From NCBI GenBank assembly GCA_950295325.1, contig OX485804.1, forward strand, positions 47,368,001-47,432,000: a stretch of DNA of 64,000 bases, read 5' to 3'. Positions within the stretch are counted from its first letter, which is position 1. Each line of letters opens with the position of its first letter. The DNA comes from Polytrichum commune. Taxonomy: Eukaryota > Streptophyta > Polytrichopsida > Polytrichales > Polytrichaceae. A program made the translations under genes and the position numbers. This document shows, piece by piece, positions 62,091-64,000 of the stretch. Under the pieces are notes generated by a model that was not told the origin of the DNA, ran no database searches, and saw only the letters and a program-made list of their open reading frames with translations.

Positions 62091-62648
62091 CTCGGAATTT
62101 TGGGACCAAATCTTTCCTTCGGAATCCCTAATTTCTCCATCTGCACTATACCCCTCTATTGATGAAAAATATGTGAAAATATTTTAGCAAAACACAGCAA
62201 AAAATCAGCAAAAAACAGTGCATGCACAAAACATGAGAAAGCAAACATGAACACATGGTTTTTATTCCTTCTTAAACCCTGAATCCAACAGTCTTCGATA
62301 ACTATGTAAACAATTTCTATCCCAACGATCTACAGTAACGTCAAAAAAAATCGAGAAAAAAAATTATTAAAAAAAAAATCGGCCAATGGCTGATTTTCAG
62401 CCTTACGGCTCCCTTGATTTCCGTTGAGTCGAGCATTTTGCCTCGCCTCAACGAAAAACCCGTTGGACCATGGCACATTATCCAAATGGCAGATTTTAGT
62501 AGTTTTTGGGGACCTCAAAGTTAGTGGTCATTCTCCTTTTTTCAAGGTAGTGTAAAGCCAAATGGGACCAAGAGCACTTTACTCTCCAATCACAGATTTT
62601 AGAATTTCATGGTCATGGCTCTTGGTCCATAGTGTAAACCGCCCCTAA

Positions 62649-64000
62649 GGACCCAAAACGCAATTGATGAGTTTCCCTACTTCTCTTGCTTGTGTTTGGG
62701 AAGTCATTCAAGGATTTCTTAAAACTGGAGAAGGCGATGAAAACCGGAATGGGGGCAATAGAGTCCATCCCTTGATGCACACACGAGATGAACCACAACT
62801 ATGTAATGAGTCCATCCTCGACAAACATCTTCTTCGTAGCGTGCAAGTCGGCCTCAGTGACCTCTCCCTCTTCAATCGTTGCGCTTGGCCTATCTGCCGC
62901 TCATGTTGTTCATCCCACGATGGCCTACAACCCATCCATGGCATTCATAGTCGCATTTTGAGAGTTCACACAAAAAGTTGCTCCACTTTGATGGCCGATG
63001 GTCACCGTGAGCTTTGGTAAGTTTTTTTGGTAATCATGTGTCACATCTTTAAACTTTTCTTTGCCTATACGTTCAAATGGCTTTGTCAAAATGTAAATGT
63101 TGTAATTTATTAGCACGATTCCATGTGTTTGGAGGCCAATTTCCATGGTCAGAGGTGGTTGTGATTAACATAAAGTTGTCAATCGATTTTTTATTTTTTA
63201 TAATTTTTATGAGTTTAACCTTCTTGGACCTCTCCTATTTTTTGTTTGGTATACACTTGGATTGAAATTGGGTCTACCTTTATATTGCAAGTTTTGAATG
63301 GAAATTCGTTGAAGTTCAACATTATGCTCTTGTCATGGTTTTTTGCTATACCCATTATTTTCCAACTTTGGATTTGGACGTCTTGCTCCACACTGTGTGA
63401 GATTATGGTCGTGTTTGTAATTGGGCTTTCTGCCACAATGAAAAATTTCATGCATTTACAAATGGTTTGGTCTTGGATTCCCTAGGTGCACTTTGCTCAT
63501 ATTGATTGTGGTGTGACATCTATCAAAATCCAATGCAAATGTTGGTGGTTTGGGATATAACCGATTCTTGGGAGCTAATCAAACTTGTGGGCAAGCTTTG
63601 CTAGTTCCTATGTAATATTGTGTGGCCCCCTTTTGCATTGGGACCCCTATTCAACACTTGAGAACTCATATTTTGGTCTCTTCAATATTTTGTGCTCATG
63701 CGTGTGCCTCCGTATGTGGGCTACCTTTTGTGTATGGTGTTTGACTTCGCCCGTTGGTTGTTCTTTTTTGCATGTGGACATGTGCCTTTGAATCACATGC
63801 GACTCTCTCTTAAAGGTGGACTTTATGGATCCTACTCAAACGGTTATGAATAAAATGTGCATGTGGTGATTATATAAGTGGGATGTCATTTGGGGTTGGA
63901 ATCGTTTGGGGTGCAAGGTTGTTGTTTTGTGAATGCAGCAACATGCCTTGCTCTTTGATTGAGATTGCTTGCCCATCTGACTTTATTTTGTGATGTCAGT
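62649..64000. other. Repeat-like sequence to the window end, possibly LINE
   Basis: No intact gene. The plus strand is G/T-rich as in the LINE region at 25-31 kb. On the minus strand 63215-63451 there is WKIMGIAKNHDKSIMLNFNE, which loosely resembles the segment after the YADD box of LINE reverse transcriptases (W-x-G-x-x-I-x-x-x-K-S). That is the only hint, so the assignment is weak. Confidence 0.3.

Larger units (their letters stand above)
57139..62645 (+). mobile_element. PIF/Harbinger DNA transposon, 5.5 kb, decayed
   Basis: The left end GGGGCGGTTTACACTATGG and the right end are perfect inverted copies for at least 36 bp (through CCAAGAGCCATGACCA). It is flanked by TAA at 57136-57138 and at 62646-62648; a 3-bp TWA duplication is typical of PIF/Harbinger. 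Subterminal repeats of CATGGTCA/CAAGAGC occur just inside both ends. It contains a DDE transposase gene on the plus strand and a Myb/SANT-like gene on the minus strand, convergent, plus a nested SINE-like insert. The region 57830-59525 has no recognisable coding content and may include another nested insertion. Frames at 57468-57826 might be the transposon's 5' exon but show no clear motif. Confidence 0.95.

Overview
This is nuclear DNA of a land plant. Five protein genes are recognisable by conserved protein sequence and clean GT-AG splicing: the 5' half of a p300/CBP-type histone acetyltransferase gene (HAC, minus strand, running off the left edge), a hyccin gene (minus), an AP-1 clathrin-adaptor sigma gene (minus), a prefoldin subunit 4 gene (plus) and a four-unit polyubiquitin gene (minus). 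All have plant-type homologues. Between them lies a repeat-rich landscape of decayed LINE sequence, PIF/Harbinger and hAT DNA transposons, a ~220 bp MITE family and many small tandem duplications. The species cannot be fixed from the window.

Layout: 1-6.65 kb HAC 5' half with its leader; 6.65-15.2 kb no recognisable gene; 15.2-18.9 kb hyccin; 19-22.8 kb repeats and low-complexity DNA; 22.8-25.6 kb relics of hAT and PIF/Harbinger transposons; ~25.6-31 kb a decayed LINE on the minus strand (endonuclease and reverse-transcriptase motifs); 31.6-32.3 kb an inverted-repeat element with an internal tandem duplication; 32.46-37.90 kb a nearly identical second copy of the HAC promoter/leader and first coding exons, split by a 1.4 kb hAT element; 37.9-38.7 kb further repeat copies; 40.3-46.2 kb the divergent pair AP-1 sigma / prefoldin 4 sharing a ~600 bp promoter; 48.1-49.0 kb polyubiquitin flanked by MITEs; 50-56 kb more MITEs and inverted repeats; 57.14-62.65 kb a structurally complete but decayed 5.5 kb PIF/Harbinger transposon with perfect terminal repeats and a TAA target duplication; then repeat-like sequence to the end.

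The most interesting part is the duplicated HAC 5' end. It keeps the leader, start codon and splice sites of the first coding exons, and therefore the predicted KIX-like domain. An hAT element with perfect 8 bp target duplications cuts the reading frame: a stop lies inside the transposon's terminal repeat. If transcribed, the copy would encode a ~178-residue, KIX-only protein without the acetyltransferase part. The junctions of the duplicated block carry 6-7 bp microhomologies to repeat copies that flank it, which suggests replication-type template switching rather than capture by a transposon. The other notable feature is the AP-1 sigma / prefoldin 4 promoter, which contains a duplicated ~95 bp block and four CACGTG motifs and drives two genes whose first coding exons are only 3 and 9 nt long.
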